This document shows, one piece after another, positions 23,427 to 25,301 of a stretch of 25,301 nt of DNA. The DNA comes from an uncultured Clostridia bacterium (GTDB taxonomy: Bacteria > Bacillota > Clostridia > TANB77 > CAG-508). Location of the stretch: the NCBI GenBank assembly GCA_934162615.1, contig CAKPJK010000017.1:1-25301 (forward strand), in the 5' to 3' direction. The notes below the pieces were generated by a model. The model was not told where the DNA came from and ran no database searches. It saw only the letters and a program-made list of their open reading frames with translations. Positions within the stretch are counted from its first letter, which is position 1; the number at the start of each line of letters is the position of its first letter. The translations under genes and the position numbers were made by a program.

Positions 23427-23453
23427 ATTTTTTTACAAGGAAAGGTGAAAAAG

Positions 23454-23756
23454 ATGACAAATATAGATAAAACAACACCTATGGAAGATTTAACAATAGG
23501 TGGAAACATATATGAAGCAGGTAATGCCAGAGAATTTAAAACTGGTGACTGGAGAAGTGTTAAGCCTGTATGGATAGAAGAAAAATGTAAACAATGTGGT
23601 TTATGCTACCCTGTTTGTCCAGATAATAGTATTCCTGTTTGCAAAGGTTCTTTAAAAAGAGAAGATTTTAATTATGATTATTGTAAAGGATGCGGTGTTT
23701 GTGCTAAAGCGTGCCCATTTGGTGCAATTGTTATGAAGGAAGAAGGTGCTGAATAA
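23454..23756 (+). CDS. porD: Pyruvate (2-oxoacid):ferredoxin oxidoreductase, delta (ferredoxin-like) subunit
   Basis: The delta subunit has 100 residues from the ATG at 23454 (a GTG at 23445 is an alternative; GGTG lies between them). The N-terminal part has GDWRSVKPVW, typical of PorD. Two 4Fe-4S motifs follow: CKQCGLCYPVCP and CKGCGVCAKACP. It carries electrons from the TPP site to external ferredoxin. The stop overlaps the porA start (TAATG). A REP-like hairpin separates it from porC. Confidence 0.95.
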   Translation: MTNIDKTTPMEDLTIGGNIYEAGNAREFKTGDWRSVKPVWIEEKCKQCGLCYPVCPDNSIPVCKGSLKREDFNYDYCKGCGVCAKACPFGAIVMKEEGAE

Positions 23757-24955
23757 TGAGTATAAGAGAAAGATTAAGTGGTAACGAAGCCGTTGCAACT
23801 GCTATGAAACAAATTAATCCTGATGTTGTTGCTGCTTTCCCTATCACACCATCAACAGAAATTCCTCAATATTTTTCAACATTTGTTGCAAATGGTTCAG
23901 TTGATACTGAATTTGTTGCTGTTGAAAGTGAACATAGTGCTATGAGTGCTTGTATTGGTGCTGAAGCTGCTGGTTCAAGAGCCATGACTGCTACATCTGC
24001 AAATGGTTTGTCTTTAATGTGGGAAATGATTTACATTGCTTCAAGTTTAAGGCTTCCAATTGTTATGAACTTGGTTAACAGAGCCGTATCTGGGCCACTT
24101 AACATACACAATGACCATTCAGATGCAATGGGTGTTCGTGACGCTGGTTGGATAATGTTATTTTCTGAAAATAATCAAGAGGCTTATGATAATAACTTGA
24201 TGGCTCACAAAATTGCTGAAAATAAAGATGTTCAACTTCCAATTATGATTTGTCAAGATGGATTTATAACATCACATTCAATTGAAAATATTGAATTAGA
24301 AAATGATGACGATGTTAAAAAGTTTGTTGGTGAATATCACCCTGAACATTATTTATTAAATAAAAAAGAACCAATGGCAATTGGTCCACTAGATTTACAA
24401 GCATTTCTTTTTGAGCACAAGGCTCAACAAGGAAATGCCATGAAAGCTGCAAAACAAGTTATTTTAGATGTTTCAAAAGAGTTCGAAAAATGGACTGGTA
24501 GACATTATGATTTATTTGAAGAATATAAATTAAATGATGCAGAAATCGCAATTGTTTGTATGAACTCAACTGCTGGTACAACAAAAGCTGTTGTTGATAA
24601 ATTAAGAGAGCAAGGTGTTAAAGCTGGTTTATTAAAAATCAGAGTTTACAGACCATTCCCTGGTGAAGAAGTTGCAAAAGCATTATCAAATTTAAAAGCC
24701 GTTGCAGTATTAGATAAATCTGATTCTTTAAATGCTATCGGTGGCGCTTTATTTGAAGATGTTGTTTCTAGCATGTATGTTGCAAAACAAAATGTTCCAG
24801 TTGTTAATTATGTTTATGGAATTGGTGGTAGAGACACAACAGAAAAAGAAATCAATTCAGTTTATACAGATTTAGCTGAAATTGCTAAAGACGGAAAAGT
24901 TGAAAATCCTTATAGATATTTAGGTTTACGTTCAAATATGAAAGGGGGTAAATAA
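23756..24955 (+). CDS. porA: Pyruvate (2-oxoacid):ferredoxin oxidoreductase, alpha subunit
   Basis: The alpha subunit has 399 residues. The N-terminal domain has GNEAVATAMKQINPDVVAAF followed by PITPSTEIPQ. It continues with EFVAVESEHSAMSACIGAEA, TSANGLSLMWEMIYIAS and RAVSGPLNIHNDHSD. The C-terminal transketolase-type domain has LLKIRVYRPFP and VLDKSDS. With PorB it forms the TPP active site. The ATG overlaps the porD stop by one base; GAAGGTG lies within porD, so translation is coupled. Confidence 0.96.
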   Translation: MSIRERLSGNEAVATAMKQINPDVVAAFPITPSTEIPQYFSTFVANGSVDTEFVAVESEHSAMSACIGAEAAGSRAMTATSANGLSLMWEMIYIASSLRLPIVMNLVNRAVSGPLNIHNDHSDAMGVRDAGWIMLFSENNQEAYDNNLMAHKIAENKDVQLPIMICQDGFITSHSIENIELENDDDVKKFVGEYHPEHYLLNKKEPMAIGPLDLQAFLFEHKAQQGNAMKAAKQVILDVSKEFEKWTGRHYDLFEEYKLNDAEIAIVCMNSTAGTTKAVVDKLREQGVKAGLLKIRVYRPFPGEEVAKALSNLKAVAVLDKSDSLNAIGGALFEDVVSSMYVAKQNVPVVNYVYGIGGRDTTEKEINSVYTDLAEIAKDGKVENPYRYLGLRSNMKGGK

Positions 24956-24957
24956 TT

Positions 24958-25301
24958 ATGGCATATAATGTTAAAGAAATAGTTGCAAATAAGCCTTCAA
25001 GATTTACAGAAGGTCATAGAATGTGTGCTGGATGTGGGGCACCTGTTGTTGCAAGACACATTTTAAGAGCACTAAAAGAAGAAGACCACGCAGTAATATC
25101 AACTGCAACTGGATGTATGGAAGTATCAACATTTATTTACCCATACACAGCTTGGACAGATTCATTTATCCATACAGCATTTGAATGCACATCTGCTACT
25201 TTATCAGGAGTAGAAGCCGCATACAAATCACTTAAAAAACAAGGAAAATTACCAGAAGATGAACACACAAAATTCATCGCATTTGGTGGAGATGGTGGAA
25301 C
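24958..25301 (+). CDS. porB: Pyruvate (2-oxoacid):ferredoxin oxidoreductase, beta subunit (partial)
   Basis: The first 114 residues of the TPP-binding beta subunit are present, and the gene runs off the window. RMCAGCGAP (21-29) has two of the cysteines that bind the proximal 4Fe-4S cluster, and C53 in ATGCMEV follows. The window ends in GGDGG, the start of the GDG...N Mg-TPP motif. The ATG at 24958 has AAGGGGG nine bases upstream, two bases after the porA stop. Confidence 0.95.
   Translation, partial: MAYNVKEIVANKPSRFTEGHRMCAGCGAPVVARHILRALKEEDHAVISTATGCMEVSTFIYPYTAWTDSFIHTAFECTSATLSGVEAAYKSLKKQGKLPEDEHTKFIAFGGDGG

Overview
The window is AT-rich chromosomal DNA from a low-GC, Gram-positive anaerobe, most likely an endospore-forming member of the Clostridia. 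The evidence is direct: a full-length Spo0A, a SPOCS-LysM coat-morphogenesis protein (SipL type) overlapping YunB, a YtaF-type sporulation membrane protein, and a four-gene ferredoxin-linked 2-oxoacid oxidoreductase operon typical of anaerobes. Most genes have strong AGGAGG-type ribosome binding sites. Several computed starts were moved downstream to a codon with a well-placed site.

Layout. (1) 1-600: end of rplM, rpsI and their terminator. (2) 600-5010, minus strand: dtd, an unrecognised 285-residue protein, then a sporulation cluster (V-ATPase-F-like protein, sipL, yunB). (3) 5080-7020: small accessory units, namely a 38-residue ORF with its own promoter and terminator; two membrane-anchored proteins divergent from a ribbon-helix-helix regulator with an operator-like repeat between them; and a candidate type I toxin-antitoxin pair. 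(4) 7026-11439, minus strand: spo0A, yigZ, a BaiN/HI0933-type flavoprotein and a methionine gamma-lyase-family PLP protein, the last two separated by a REP-like element. (5) 11567-13384: a lone plus-strand gene for a divergent RelA/SpoT-like protein. (6) 13391-17390, minus strand: rpsF-ssb-rpsR with a structured leader, a repeat array and a Ca2+-type P-type ATPase. (7) 17501-18436, plus strand: ytaF and an unknown 79-residue protein of different base composition. (8) 18496-22044: smc, minus strand. (9) 22045-22650: a scar of REP-like sequence and two gene fragments joined tail-outward. (10) 22648-25301, plus strand: a strong promoter and porC-porD-porA-porB, cut by the window end, with a REP-like hairpin between porC and porD.

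The housekeeping and sporulation parts look ordinary. The novelty candidates are the type I toxin-antitoxin locus (6617-6900), the dispersed GGGGACGGGTCTT palindromes (10.1, 22.1 and 23.4 kb), the RelA/SpoT-like protein with a large insertion inside its catalytic core, the alternative hairpins in the rpsF leader, and several promoter-ORF-terminator units encoding small unknown proteins. No tRNA, rRNA, CRISPR array or intact transposase gene was seen.
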